A stretch of DNA of 64,000 nucleotides from G963422445 sp963422445 (lineage in GTDB: Bacteria > Pseudomonadota > Alphaproteobacteria > Thalassobaculales > Thalassobaculaceae): contig OY729512.2 in NCBI GenBank assembly GCA_963422445.2, positions 2,976,001 to 3,040,000 of the forward strand, read 5' to 3'. The position numbers and the translations under genes are program-made. The notes below the pieces were generated by a model. It was not told where the DNA came from. It searched no databases and saw only the letters and a program-made list of their open reading frames with translations. The first letter of the stretch is position 1, and every line of letters begins with the position of its first letter. Positions 27,861 through 37,555 of this stretch are shown here, in pieces.

Positions 27861-28005
27861 ATGATCGTTGACATGCGCATCTACAACATCGTGCCGCGCA
27901 AGACGCTGAGCTACCTCATCTGTTCGAGAAGGTCGGATTGCCGATCCTGCAACGCTATGTCGGTGACCCTCTCGGCTATTTCGTGGTCGAGCACGGACCG
28001 CTGCA
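27861..28005 (+). pseudogene. 5' fragment of a NIPSNAP-family gene
   Basis: ATG 27861 begins MIVDMRIYNIVPRKTLSYL; after a frame change the sequence continues LFEKVGLPI and QRYVGDPLGYFVVEHGPL. This is the N-terminal half of a NIPSNAP-type protein (about 100-110 residues normally), often found with catabolic genes. E2 cuts it at 28005. Both truncation and frameshift make it non-functional. Confidence 0.65.
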
Positions 28006-28009
28006 CTAG

Positions 28010-28853
28010 ATAGTGTCGTCACGAAATACCAGCCCAGAGCGCCAGACACCGAATCTGCACCGCGGCGAGGAACGATGCGGCATTCTTGGCGTATCGCGTG
28101 GCAATCCCACGCCAACGCTTGAGCCACAGAAAGGCGTTCTCCACCAAATGCCGGTGCCGATAGAGATGGACATCATACGCTCTGGGGTGCTTGCGGTTCC
28201 GCTTCGGCGGAACCACTGGAATGACTTCATGCTCCTCACAATAAAACAGGATGGCATTCGTGTCATAGGCCTTGTCCGCCAACAAGGACTCGGCATCTAT
28301 CCCTTCAATCAGCTCGACCGCTTGACTGCAATCTGCTGCCGTCCCCTCGGTCACCAACACCCGCACCGGCATCCCATGCGCGTCCACAGCCAGGTGCAGC
28401 TTCGTGTTCAGCCCCCTTTTGTGCGATCCATCGCCTGATTGCCGCCGACCGCACCGCTCGCATGGGGATGGACCTTGAGATGACTGGCGTCAATCATCAG
28501 CCACTCATCGTCCGGCTCATCCACCAGAGGCTCCAGCAACGCCCCCCAGAGCCCCTTGTCTCGCCAGCGACAGAACCGACGATGGGTAGTTTTCCAGTCT
28601 CCATAGTCTGGCGGCACATCACGCCAGGGAGCGCCGGTACGCAGAATCCAGAAGATCGCATTAATGAACCGTCGATTATCCTGTGCCACCCCACCCCAAC
28701 GTCCCGCTCGACCAGGCAGATGAGGCTCCAGCAACAGCCAGACCTTGTCCGACATGTCGTGACGCCGATGAGCCAATCCCATGAGTCGCCTCCAGGAATC
28801 ATCGAGTGAGTTCGACAGATAGGACAGATAAACATCACTCATGACGACACTAT
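28010..28853 (-). mobile_element. IS5-family element E2, 844 bp, CTAG target duplication
   Basis: Ends atagtgtcgtca at 28010 and its inverse at 28853, with CTAG on both sides (28006-28009 and 28854-28857). The right CTAG is at the same time the left duplication of C3. Transposase on the minus strand in two overlapping frames. Confidence 0.88.
28019..28842 (-). CDS. E2 transposase, two overlapping frames (possible programmed frameshift)
   Basis: Frame 1 runs from about 28842 or from an inner ATG near 28755 (MSDKVWLLLEPHLP): WRDVPPDYGDWKTTHRRF, WLMIDASHLKVHPHA (first Asp), ending QAMDRTKGG at 28408. Frame 2 continues LNTKLHLAVDAHGMPVRVLV, LLADKAYDTNAIL (second Asp), HLVENAFLWLKRWRG (Glu), to 28019. 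The junction lies on acaaaaggggg, an A4G5 run at the place where IS427-type IS5 elements make a programmed frameshift, and the same run occurs in E1. The gene may therefore be functional. Confidence 0.7.
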
Positions 28854-28857
28854 CTAG

Positions 28858-30041
28858 GGAATGTCTGAACAAGTCGGTTTTGGTACAATTGGTTTCTTGG
28901 TGACGGAATGGAGTGCGAGCCCTGGAGCAAGCGACGTTTGCGGAGCTGGAGCACGACCTGAAGACGCGTCGGACGCGGCGCGAGGTCTTTCTCGAGAAGA
29001 TGGACGGGCTGGTTCCCTGGGAGCGGCTGGAGGCCCGCATCGAGCCGTTCTACCCGAAGGCCGGTCGCGGTCGGCGGCCTTATCCGCTGAGCGTGATGCT
29101 GCGGGTGCACAGCGTTGCAGCTGTTCTACAATCTGAGCGACCCTGGGATGGAGGCCCTGCTCTACGAGGTGGAGTCGGTACGGCGGTTTGTGGGGTTGCG
29201 CCTCTCGGGTGCGCTGCCTGACGAGACGACGGTTCTGCATTTCCGCCACTTGCTGGAGACGCACGGTCTGGGCGAGACGCTGTTCGAGGAGATCAACGCA
29301 CATCTGGCCTCTCTCGGACACCGCTTGAGCAAGGGGACGATCGTGGACGCGAGTCTCATTGCCGCGCCGTCGTCGACGAAGAACCGCAAGGGCGAGCGGG
29401 ACCCGGAGATGCACCAGACGAAGAAGGGTAATCAGTGGCATTTCGGGATGAAGGCGCACATCGGGGTGGATGCGCAGTCGGGCTTGACACACAGCGTGGA
29501 GACGACGCCGGCGAACGTCTCGGATGTGGCGACGGCGCACGCGCTGTTGCACGGGGGCGAGGAGCAGGTGTGGGGTGACGCGGGCTATCAGGGGGTGGAC
29601 AAGCGCGCGGAGAACCGGGACACGGACATGGACTGGGAGGTGGCGATGAAGCCCGGCAAGCGCCGGGGGCTGGACAAGGCGGGCCCGGAGGCGGCGGCGG
29701 AGAGGCGCAAGGCGTCGGTTCGGGCCAGGGTGGAGCATCCGTTCCTGTATGTGAAGCGCCACTTCGGCTACGCGAAGGTGCGCTATCGGGGGCTGGCGAA
29801 GACCACGCAACGCATCGCCGTGCTGCTCGGGTTCACCAATCTGCTCATCGCGGGGCGCGACGCCACCGCCTGACGTGGGGGGAGTCCGTCCGCAACCGCC
29901 GCAAGGCGGCGGGGACGGTCGGCTCGGGCATCAAAATCCCTATTTCCTGGCACGACAACACGTCCCCGATGGGCTCTGGCGTTTCATCCACGGGCCACGA
30001 CACCCGTATACCCGAAAAAAACCGACTTGTTCAGACAATCC
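28858..30041 (+). mobile_element. IS5-family element C3, 1184 bp, CTAG target duplication
   Basis: Ends ggaatgtctgaacaag at 28858 and cagacaatcc at 30041, flanked by CTAG (28854-28857 and 30042-30045). It sits exactly between E2 and F2, sharing a CTAG with each. Very close to C2. Confidence 0.9.
28913..29873 (+). pseudogene. C3 transposase, two frames, start codon changed
   Basis: Same organisation as C2: first frame EQATFAELEHDLKTRRTRR, change near 29112, then QLFYNLSDPGMEALLYEVES to 29873. The ATG used in C1 and C2 (gccatggagc) reads gccctggagc here, so initiation would need the upstream GTG at 28913 or CTG. Catalytic residues are conserved (IVDASLIAAP, VWGDAGYQGV, RVEHPFLYVKR). Confidence 0.65.
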
Positions 30042-30045
30042 CTAG

Positions 30046-30913
30046 GTCGTGTTGACGAATTCATGAAATGCTGATAATCATTCTCCATCAATGACATTTT
30101 CCGGGGAATATATGATGGCATTAGGCCTGCTCATCCCGGATACTGTCCGCTCGACACTCGAGCCGCTACTGCGTGAGAGCAAACACGCCGCCGGCGCCCC
30201 GCCACGGCTCAGCGACCGAATGTTCATCGAAGCCGTCCTCTACCAGGCGTGTACCGGAACCCCATGGCGCGACCTGCCCGACGAATTCGGCCATTGGAAT
30301 GCCGTTTATCAGCGGTTTCGCCGTTGGGAGAAGCGCCACCTCCGGGCACGGCTCTGGAAACAGAGACAACAGGCCGACGATGAACCATTCAAGGAAGTGT
30401 TCATCGATCCGACCATCCTGCGCGCTCATCAACACGCCGCCGGCGCGGTAAAAAAACGGTGGCCAGGAAGCCCAGGCTCCCGGCCGCTCCCGGGGTGGGT
30501 TCTCCACCAGACAGCACGTGGCCTGTGCCAACGAAAGAACCGGTGTGTCCTTCGTGTTGACGGGTGGCGAGCGCCATGATGGCGTGGGATTCGAGCTTCT
30601 GTGGAAGGCCTTGTCCCGCTCTCCCGCACCGGAGGCTGCGGTCATGGACAAGGCGTATGACAGCAAGGGCATTCGCCAGGGGCTGGCCGACCAGGGCGTC
30701 GAAGCCGTGATTCTCGCCCGGTCGAACCGGACTGAAACGATTCATCACGATCAAGATAAAGTACAAGCGGCGCCAGCAGGTCGAGCGATTCTTCAACAAG
30801 CTCAAACAATTCCGTCGCATTGCCACACGCTATGACAAGCTCGCTCGGACGGTCCTCGCGTTTGTCCACATTGTCTCAGCATGGATCATGCTTCGATCAT
30901 TCGTCAACACGCC
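30046..30913 (+). mobile_element. IS5-family element F2, 868 bp, CTAG target duplication
   Basis: Ends gtcgtgttgacgaat at 30046 and attcgtcaacacgcc up to 30913, flanked by CTAG at 30042-30045 and 30914-30917. Left CTAG shared with C3. Counterpart of the split element F1. Confidence 0.88.
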
Positions 30914-30917
30914 CTAG
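30112..30917 (+). pseudogene. F2 transposase, frameshifted
   Basis: From ATG 30112: MMALGLLIPDTVRSTLEPLL, WRDLPDEFGHWNAVYQRF, FIDPTILRAHQHAAGAV. At the following A7 run the frame is lost; one base fewer would give KNGGQEAQAPGRSRGGFST, the expected IS5 sequence. The continuation ACANERTGVSFVLTGGERHD and VMDKAYDSKGIRQGLADQG is in the next frame, and a second shift near 30755 leads to RRQQVERFFNKLKQFRRIAT (catalytic Glu). F1 has A5 at the same site. Inactive unless slippage on the A run restores the frame and the second indel is an error. Confidence 0.8.
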
Positions 30918-31136
30918 TGGACAGGGATATTTTTTTGTCGCGGCTGGTAGAGCGGGATGACGGAGATCAGGCAGGCTTGGGCTGATCTGGGTCCTCCCGG
31001 CGCTTGCTTGGTCGGCCACATGGGGTCCGCGCGGACCGGCGGAACACCGGTGTTGGGCTCGTCGGGCAGAGCCATCCCGTCGCGCCGCTCGACGGCGCGT
31101 CCCGGCGGACTCTGCTACGCGGTTACGCCCGCGGGA

Positions 31137-32385
31137 TCATGCAGTTGGCGCGATCAGGATCGCGTCGAGGGCCTCCTGCGCGCGGGCGGCATAGTGACGG
31201 TTGGCCTCGGGCATGTAGCGGAAGCGGCCCTTGCAGCGCACGATGGCGATGGCCGCGTTGGTCAGGCAGGCGAGATTGCGCGGCAGGTGGCGCACGTACG
31301 CCCGGCAGCGGTCTTCGTCGTAGGTGAAGTCATGCACATAGTGCAGGCGGTTCTCGATGTGCCAGTGGTTGCGCACCAGAACCAGCAGCTCCTCGGGCCC
31401 GGCGCGTTCGGCGCAGAGAGAGGTGAGGCTCCAGATCACCTCGATGCTGCGCTTTCCGGTCTTGATGATCTCACGCTCCCGCTCGATGCGCATCGCCTGA
31501 CGGCGCCCGTGGAGGTTGGCGTATCCGTCCCATTCGGCAGCGGAGAGGTCGACGACGGCGCAGCGGCGGCGCTCGATGCGGCCATGGCCCTTGTCGACGG
31601 TTTCGTGCCAGGGCGCGTCGCTGAAGTCGATCGCCTTGAGGTCTTCGAGGATGGTTTCCTGATTGTCCTTGATCGCGCTGAGCACATAGTCGGCTCGGCG
31701 CCCGAGCAGGCAGCGCGCGGTCTCGTGCTGGGCGTGCATCGCGTCCATGGTGACGATCCGGCCTGCGAGGTCGAGGCTGCCGGAGAGCTCGCGCACGGCG
31801 GGGATCTCGTTGCTCCTGGAGTCGACCTCGACCTGTCCGAGGACCATGCCGGTCTTGTGCTCGAGCGCCGCGACCATCATCCGCCGCCCGTCTTCGGTCT
31901 GCTTCGAGGCACCGCGCAGCTCCTTTCCGTCCATGGCGAGCGGCGCGTGCGCGGTACCGTGTGACCGGTCCACCGGCCGATCGCGTTGTCCAGGGTCTCG
32001 GGCGGCAACGCGGCGAGGATATTGTGGAAGGTCGTGATCGCGGGTGCAGTGTAGCGCTGCTTGGAAGGGCTCCAGAACGCGCCCACCGCCTCGAGCTGCT
32101 CCTGGGAGAGCAGGGTGGCGAACTGGGCGAACGCGGTCACCCCTCGGTAGCCAGCAAGCCGGGCCGCAACGGCGAGAGTCAGAACAGTGTTCAGGGGATA
32201 GCGCTTGCCCCGGGCGTGGCGGCACTCGGGCACCTTGCCCAGGCACTCGAACAAGCTACGCAGTTGCGGCGCTGCCATCGGCTCGATGTGCGGCTCCCCG
32301 CTCCAGTGCGCCGGCATCTCGACCCGGCTCAGCGCCTCTGCGGCGCCATCGGTCAGTTCGAACACGAAGATCTCCTTGGACTGGC
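31137..32385 (-). pseudogene. ISAs1 transposase part of M2, frameshifted
   Basis: The N-terminal part (SKEIFVFELTDGAAEALSRV, LRSLFECLGKVPECRHARGK, AARLAGYRGVTAFAQF) is in one frame down to about 31965. The catalytic part (LAMDGKELRGASKQTEDGR, GRIVTMDAMHAQHETARCLL, YVLSAIKDNQETI, VLVRNHWHIENRLHYVHDFT) is in another frame to 31137. The DGKELRG, TMDAMHAQ and HWHIENRLHYVHD blocks are ISAs1 family hallmarks with the DDE residues. A single indel near 31965 disrupts it; N removed its upstream fusion partner. Confidence 0.85.
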
Positions 32386-32392
32386 CGTGGTC

Positions 32393-35300
32393 TATCAATC
32401 TCCCACTGCTGAGAAGGTTCCGTTCATTGGATGTTGTTCCATGCGTTGATGAAGTCGATTCCGGCTTTGTATCGCTGCCATGCCTGCCAGATTTTCTCGG
32501 TTCCGGGGAGGGGCTGTTGCTTGCTGGGATGGAAGCCTGCGACGCGTGCGAGGTCGACCACGACGGTGCGGATGTCGGGAGGCTTGCCGGGCGGGGCGCG
32601 GATGATGCGATGGTATCTGAGCCAGACTTAGAGGACGTTGATTTCGTGCTCGGTGAAGCGCTCGCGCGCGGGCATGTGAGGCTTGTCGCGGGCGAGGCGT
32701 TCGAGGTCCATGACGCGCCATGCGGTGACGCCGTCGAAGGCGAGACACTTTCGCAGGTCGTCGGCGTCGTCGAGCCTGCGATCCTCGACGCGGGTGCCGA
32801 CCTTGAGGATCCTGAAGTATTCCTCGACGGTCCAGCGCGCCTCGTACCAGGCAACGATGCGCCGGGCGTTGTCGATGTCGGCCTCGCCCTCGGTGGTGAG
32901 CAAGAGCCAGTGGAGCGGCTTGCAGCGCTTCGGCGGGTCGGGTTCCTGGACCGAGACGGCGAGCATGGGCAGCGGCGCCTGGTTGGCCCTGTTCCTCGGC
33001 GGCGCGCAGGTCGAGGCGGGCCTTGCGCCTGCGGCGTCTGCGGGGACCGCCGCAGGGGAGGCGTTCGATGGTTTTCGTCCCCAGCACCGGCTGCGCCGCC
33101 ACGACGTCCCACAAGTCCGGTGTCTTGCCGTCGACGACAGCCCGGCGCTGCCGGCCGCGGTCGGAGCGGATCAACAGCCCGTCGCCGCTCTCGCGCGCCT
33201 TGCAGAACATCTCCCATATGTCGCCCTCACGGTCGCAGACCGTGACCACGCGGGTGTCGGGACAGGCCATCGCGAGCTGCCCGGCGCTCTCGAGCCGGCG
33301 CAGCCAGCGCACGCTCTCCGGCTCGGCCTCGCCGGCCGCGTCCGCGCCGTCGCGCTGGGTGGCGTTGAGTTCGAACACCCCGAGCGGACGCCGGGTTTCG
33401 CTGATCGCAAGCCCGACATGGGCGAGGATCCCCCTTGTTCCCGAGCCGCCGCCGCCGAGGTCCACCAGGCCCGTGGTCTTGCGGTGGCCGTTGTAGTTCA
33501 GCGTCGTGGTGTCCTGGATGGCGAGGACCACCGGCTCCAGCCGGCAGCGCTCGACCGTCGCCTCGCGGTGGGGTTGAAGAATGTCGTCCATCTTGATCCT
33601 GTCGTTGGACAGCAGCCGGTAGGCGGCCTTCTGCTCCGCCTCTGCGGGGAAGATCACGGGCAGGGACGCACCGGGGGCATTCTCCCATGCCCGGCCCATC
33701 ACCAACAGCCGCTTGCGCAGGCGGCCGTCGGGATGCGAGCTGCGGCCGTACTCGAAGTCGGCCCAGTCCGCGCCTTTGACCCGGCAGGGCTCGGGCGTCG
33801 TGCCGAGGATGGGCGCCGGCTCCCGGCACAAGGCGTCCCGCCAGCCCTCGGCCAAGGGCTTGATCCACACCGATTTCGGCGCCGCCGCGCGGCGCCTATC
33901 AATCTCCCACTGCTGAGAAGGTTCCGTTCATTGGATGTTGTTCCATGCGTTGATGAAGTCGATTCCGGCTTTGTATTGCTGCCATGCCTGCCAGATTTTC
34001 TCGGTTCCGGGGAGGGGCTGTTGCTTGCTGGGATGGAAGCCTGCGACGCGTGCGAGGTCGACCACGACGGTGCGGATGTCGGGAGGCTTGCCGGGCGGGG
34101 CGCGGATGATGCGATGGTATCTGAGCCAGACTTAGAGGACGTTGATTTCGTGCTCGGTGAAGCGCTCGCGCGCGGGCATGTGAGGCTTGTCGCGGGCGAG
34201 GCGTTCGAGGTCCATGACGCGCCATGCGGTGACGCCGTCGAAGGCGAGACACTTTCGCAGGTCGTCGGCGTCGTCGAGCCTGCGATCCTCGACGCGGGTG
34301 CCGACCTTGAGGATCCTGAAGTATTCCTCGACGGTCCAGCGCGCCTCGTACCAGGCAACGATGCGCCGGGCGTTGTCGATGTCGGCCTCGCCCTCGGTGG
34401 TGAGCAAGAGCCAGTGGAGCGGCTTGCAGCGCTTCGGCGGGTCGGGTTCCTGGACCGAGACGGCGAGCATGGGCAGCGGCGCCTGGTTGGCCCTGTTCCT
34501 CGGCGGCGCGAGTTCGACGCCGGCGGCGCGCAGGTCGAGGCGGGCCTTGCGCCTGCGGCGTCTGCGGGGACCGCCGCAGGGGAGGCGTTCGATGGTTTTC
34601 GTCCCCAGCACCGGCTGCGCCGCCACGACGTCCCACAAGTCCGGTGTCTTGCCGTCGACGACAGCCCGGCGCTGCCGGCCGCGGTCGGAGCGGATCAACA
34701 GCCCGTCGCCGCTCTCGCGCGCCTTGCAGAACATCTCCCATATGTCGCCCTCACGGTCGCAGACCGTGACCACGCGGGTGTCGGGACAGGCCATCGCGAG
34801 CTGCCCGGCGCTCTCGAGCCGGCGCAGCCAGCGCACGCTCTCCGGCTCGGCCTCGCCGGCCGCGTCCGCGCCGTCGCGCTGGGTGGCGTTGAGTTCGAAC
34901 ACCCCGAGCGGACGCCGGGTTTCGCTGATCGCAAGCCCGACATGGGCGAGGATCCCCCTTGTTCCCGAGCCGCCGCCGCCGAGGTCCACCAGGCCCGTGG
35001 TCTTGCGGTGGCCGTTGTAGTTCAGCGTCGTGGTGTCCTGGATGGCGAGGACCACCGGCTCCAGCCGGCAGCGCTCGACCGTCGCCTCGCGGTGGGGTTG
35101 AAGAATGTCGTCCATCTTGATCCTGTCGTTGGACAGCAGCCGGTAGGCGGCCTTCTGCTCCGCCTCTGCGGGGAAGATCACGGGCAGGGACGCACCGGGG
35201 GCATTCTCCCATGCCCGGCCCATCGCCAACAGCCGCTTGCGCAGGCGGCCGTCGGGATGCGAGCTGCGGCCGTACTCGAAGTCGGCCCAGTCCGCGCCTT

Positions 35301-35420
35301 TGACCCGGCAGGGCTCGGGCGTCGTGCCGAGGATGGGCGCCGGCTCCCGGCACAAGGCGTCCCGCCAGCCCTCGGCCAAGGGCTTGATCCACACCGATTT
35401 CGGCGCCGCCGCGCGGCGCC
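32393..35420. repeat. Direct tandem duplication of about 1.5 kb inside element N
   Basis: 32393-33896 (1504 bp) and 33897-35420 (1524 bp) are near-identical and abut exactly. The second copy begins with the left terminal repeat of the element (tatcaatctccc). The only length difference is the 20-bp deletion in the first copy; a few single-base changes are seen (for example tcacca against tcgcca near 33700 and 35224). Confidence 0.9.
32424..33870 (-). pseudogene. Truncated second copy of the IS4/Tn5-type transposase of element N
   Basis: This copy starts inside the end of the DUF4338 domain (MWIKPLAEGWRDALCREP at 33870) and carries the Tn5-type N-domain and catalytic core. A 20-bp deletion near 33007, between two ggcggcgc direct repeats, shifts the frame, so the C-terminal part (SVQEPDPPKRCKPLHWLLLT, YEARWTVEEYFRILK) lies in another frame, 32966-32628, with the same early TAA as the other copy. 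The DUF4338 domain is missing. Non-functional. Confidence 0.85.
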
Positions 35421-36216
35421 CCGGCGGAGACCCCGAGGTCCGCTCGGCGCAACACTTCCAGCCCGCCGCGCGGTAGCAGGTGCCGCGCCGCTCGGGACCC
35501 ACATAAGTGTAGGCGGCCAACGGCACGGCCCCATGCGCCGCCGGCCAGTCGCCGGCCAGGCGCGCCGTCGACAGCGCCAGCACATGCGACGCCAGATTGT
35601 CGACCCGGACGCCGGGCAGCAGGAGAAAGCGATGCTGGTTGACCAGCTGCGTCAGGTTGGCGACCCGCGCCGCAGCCGACCAGCCGATGAAGGCGTCGCG
35701 GGCCGCCTGATGCCAGCTCGCGGCGCAGAAGCCGATGCCGCCAAGGCGGCCGTGAACCGACGAAACGATCCACCAGTTCAGCACCGCACCCGGCCTTCGC
35801 GACCACCCCTGCGGATGATGGCTCTCCATCATCTCCCGCCACGAGCGCTTGTCCGCCGCATCGCCGACCGGGACCAGCGTGACCTCCCCAAGCTCCGACA
35901 GCCCGCACCTCAGTTCCAGGTCCGGATAGCCCCGCTCGACCTCGCCGCCCACCGTTCCCGGCGTCCGGCACGGCATCGCCCGCGCCTCGGGCAACCAAAT
36001 GCCCACCTTGTCCGCCAGCCGCGACAGAGCCTTGCTCGCTTGGGCAAGACACGGAACGCCCCGAGGGTTGCGCCAGTTCTCGCGCTCGCACAACGCGCGC
36101 GCCAGCGAATGGCGCGTCCGGCCCGTCTCGCCGGACGCCCCCTTCAGCCACTCAATCGTACCGGCGCTGAAATGCCGAAGCCCAATCTGCATGCCCAGAA
36201 CATGAAGAACCGGCAT
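33928..36216 (-). CDS. DUF4338 (DruA-like)-IS4/Tn5-type transposase fusion with an in-frame stop near the C terminus
   Basis: The open frame 36216-34132 gives 694 residues. Order: a small N-terminal domain with RTRHSLARALCERENWRN (33-50); a DUF4338 domain at about 110-290 (FIGWSAAARVANLTQLVNQH, FLLLPGV, GTCYRAAGW, VWIKPLAEGWRDAL); a Tn5-type DNA-binding domain at about 310-375 (DWADFEYGRSSHPDGRLRKR, AEQKAAYRLLSND); and an IS4 catalytic core with D394 (IQDTTTLNY), D488 (TVCDREGDIWE) and E630 in the Y-(2)-R-(3)-E-(6)-K signature (Y623, R626, E630, K637). A TAA at 34132 ends it, but the same frame continues with VWLRYHRIIRAPPGKPPDIR to 33928, the expected C-terminal tail. The same stop is in the duplicated copy. 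All catalytic residues are intact; loss of the tail may impair dimerisation. Confidence 0.8.
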
Positions 36217-36250
36217 TACCTTGTTAACTGTGTCCTATTGAAAGGGCCGT

Positions 36251-36793
36251 GGTGGCGCCAGCGTGCCGCGCCTCCGGGCTTGCGGGCAAAGCCGCGCGTG
36301 AAGCCTAGCGAGCGCCAGTTCGACGCGCGGTAGCAGGTCCCGGCAAGCGCGAGACATCCACGAACGTCTCCGCCAGAAAGACCGGATATCCATGCAGCTC
36401 CTGCATGTCCCCGGACAGCCGCCGCAGGCTCAGCCCCAGCACCCGCAAGGCCAGGTTCGGCACCCGGCCATGCGTCAGGATGACGAAGCGTGAGTTGTTG
36501 GCGATCAGATGCAGGCGCCGGAACTGCTGCTCCGCCGACCAACCGATCCAGCGGTCGCGCGCGGCCAGCTTGAACGTGCCCGGCTGCCAGCCGATCAGTG
36601 CGAGCCACGCCTCACCATGCACCGCGACATGGCGCAACCCCTTACCGATGACGCCGTGGAACGGCAGGTAGTGATGCTCCTGCACCAGCCGATCCCAGCG
36701 TCGGTGCTCCCGCGCGCGCCAGGTCGGACGCACCGTGACCTCGCGCAGAGCAATGGACGAATCCGGGTTCGGTAGCGTCGCCATGACCGCCAC
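36251..36793 (-). pseudogene. DUF4338 (DruA-like) domain of the M2 fusion gene
   Basis: The minus strand from 36793 encodes MAVMATLPNPDSSIALREVT, HYLPFHGVIGKGLRHVAVHG, ARDRWIGWSAEQQFRRLHLI, NNSRFVILTHG and HGYPVFLAETFVDVSR. After one frame change it reads LAGTCYRASNWRSLGFTRGF and ARKPGGAARWRHHG to the insertion point of N. These blocks match the DUF4338 parts of M1 and N. It lacks the N-terminal helix-turn-helix seen in N. In the uninterrupted element it would be fused to the ISAs1 transposase at 32385. Confidence 0.75.
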
Positions 36794-36810
36794 ACTGCCA
36801 CATCGAGAAA

Positions 36811-37553
36811 GAAATGGTCAGCCGCGCCATCCGAACACGCTGCTCACTGGGCGGACGAGAACTGGCGAGCTCCTCGATTAGCCCACGGACTGGGTGTACC
36901 TTCTCCGCTGAAGGGCGAAAGCAGCGGGCGAATCAGACGTAGAAACGGAGGAACGTGGAACGACCAGACTGTTTTTGGTTATCATCGGGGTCGTGTTATG
37001 GCTGAACAGCGGCCCTTCTCTATCGCAGGACAATGGCGATAACGGCGGACCACCCCCGCTACTTGTCGAGCTTCCGTCGGTCGAACTCTCCGACTTGAAT
37101 CGAGAATGTTTTGACCGCTGCATAGGACGAGCAGGTTCTTCTGGCCCGCAGCGCGTTGAAGAGTGCTACCGTGGAGCATCTGTGTGGCACGTGCAGCCAC
37201 GTTCGCCTCATCGCCTGAGAGCCCTCCCGTACCTGATTGGCCGTTCCCCAATTGCCTGCCCCCGGATTGCTATGTGGCCATGATGGTGTCCGAGGCGCGT
37301 GCCCAAACAGCGTCCGCGAACGGAGAAAAATGCTTTTGTGCTCCGTGTCCGGTGCTTGGAGAATGCTGCATATGGTTCCCGCCTTCTCCCGAGAACTCAT
37401 CCGACTAAACGGAGAATCCTGATCGGCTGCGATTGCGGACTTTCCGCCGAAAGCGTGTCGTGCGGCAGACCAAATTTCAATCGCGCCCTCCAGTAGAGTC
37501 AATGAGGAGAGAAAACAACTGTCAGCCAGACGGACAACAAAATCGCCCTGCCC
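36811..37553 (+). other. Unassigned stretch between M2 and G1
   Basis: No family-recognisable gene. One plus-strand open frame, 36975-37283, starts with a hydrophobic stretch (LVIIGVVLWLNSGPSLSQ) resembling a signal peptide, followed by a short region with paired Cys (RECFDRCIGRAG). Its start codon is unclear (TTG; a ggagg box at 36947 is in a different register). It could be a small secreted protein with a frameshift, or chance. Confidence 0.3.
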
Positions 37554-37555
37554 TA

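Larger units (their letters stand above)
32392..36244 (-). mobile_element. Element N: DUF4338-IS4/Tn5-like element with 9-bp target duplication and internal repeat
   Basis: Ends ctatcaat at 32392 and ctttcaat (read on the minus strand from 36244); ggccgtggt is duplicated at 32383-32391 and 36245-36253. Nine bases is the duplication size of Tn5/IS50-like IS4 elements. Joining the flanks restores the M2 fusion gene. The element is 3853 bp long because its terminal 1.5 kb is present twice; without the repeat it would be about 2.35 kb. It encodes one long protein with DUF4338 followed by an IS4/Tn5-type transposase. Confidence 0.88.
30922..36810 (-). mobile_element. Element M2: DUF4338-ISAs1 element, split by element N
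   Basis: The left end cagggatatttttt at 30922 fits an ISAs1-type CAGGG terminus. The ISAs1 transposase lies at 31137-32385 and the preceding DUF4338 domain at 36251-36793, both on the minus strand. Element N (32392-36244) separates them with a nine-base duplication. When N is removed, the DUF4338 tail (GFARKPGGAARWRHHG) runs in frame into QSKEIFVFELTDGAAEALS of the transposase. The right end upstream of the DUF4338 gene was not found, so the 36810 limit is approximate. Confidence 0.75.

Noticed and set aside
32683..36333. A 1216-codon open frame on the plus strand
   Set aside because: It lies exactly opposite the IS4/Tn5-type transposase copies, repeats itself with the internal duplication and has no recognisable domain. 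It is a GC-driven antisense frame.
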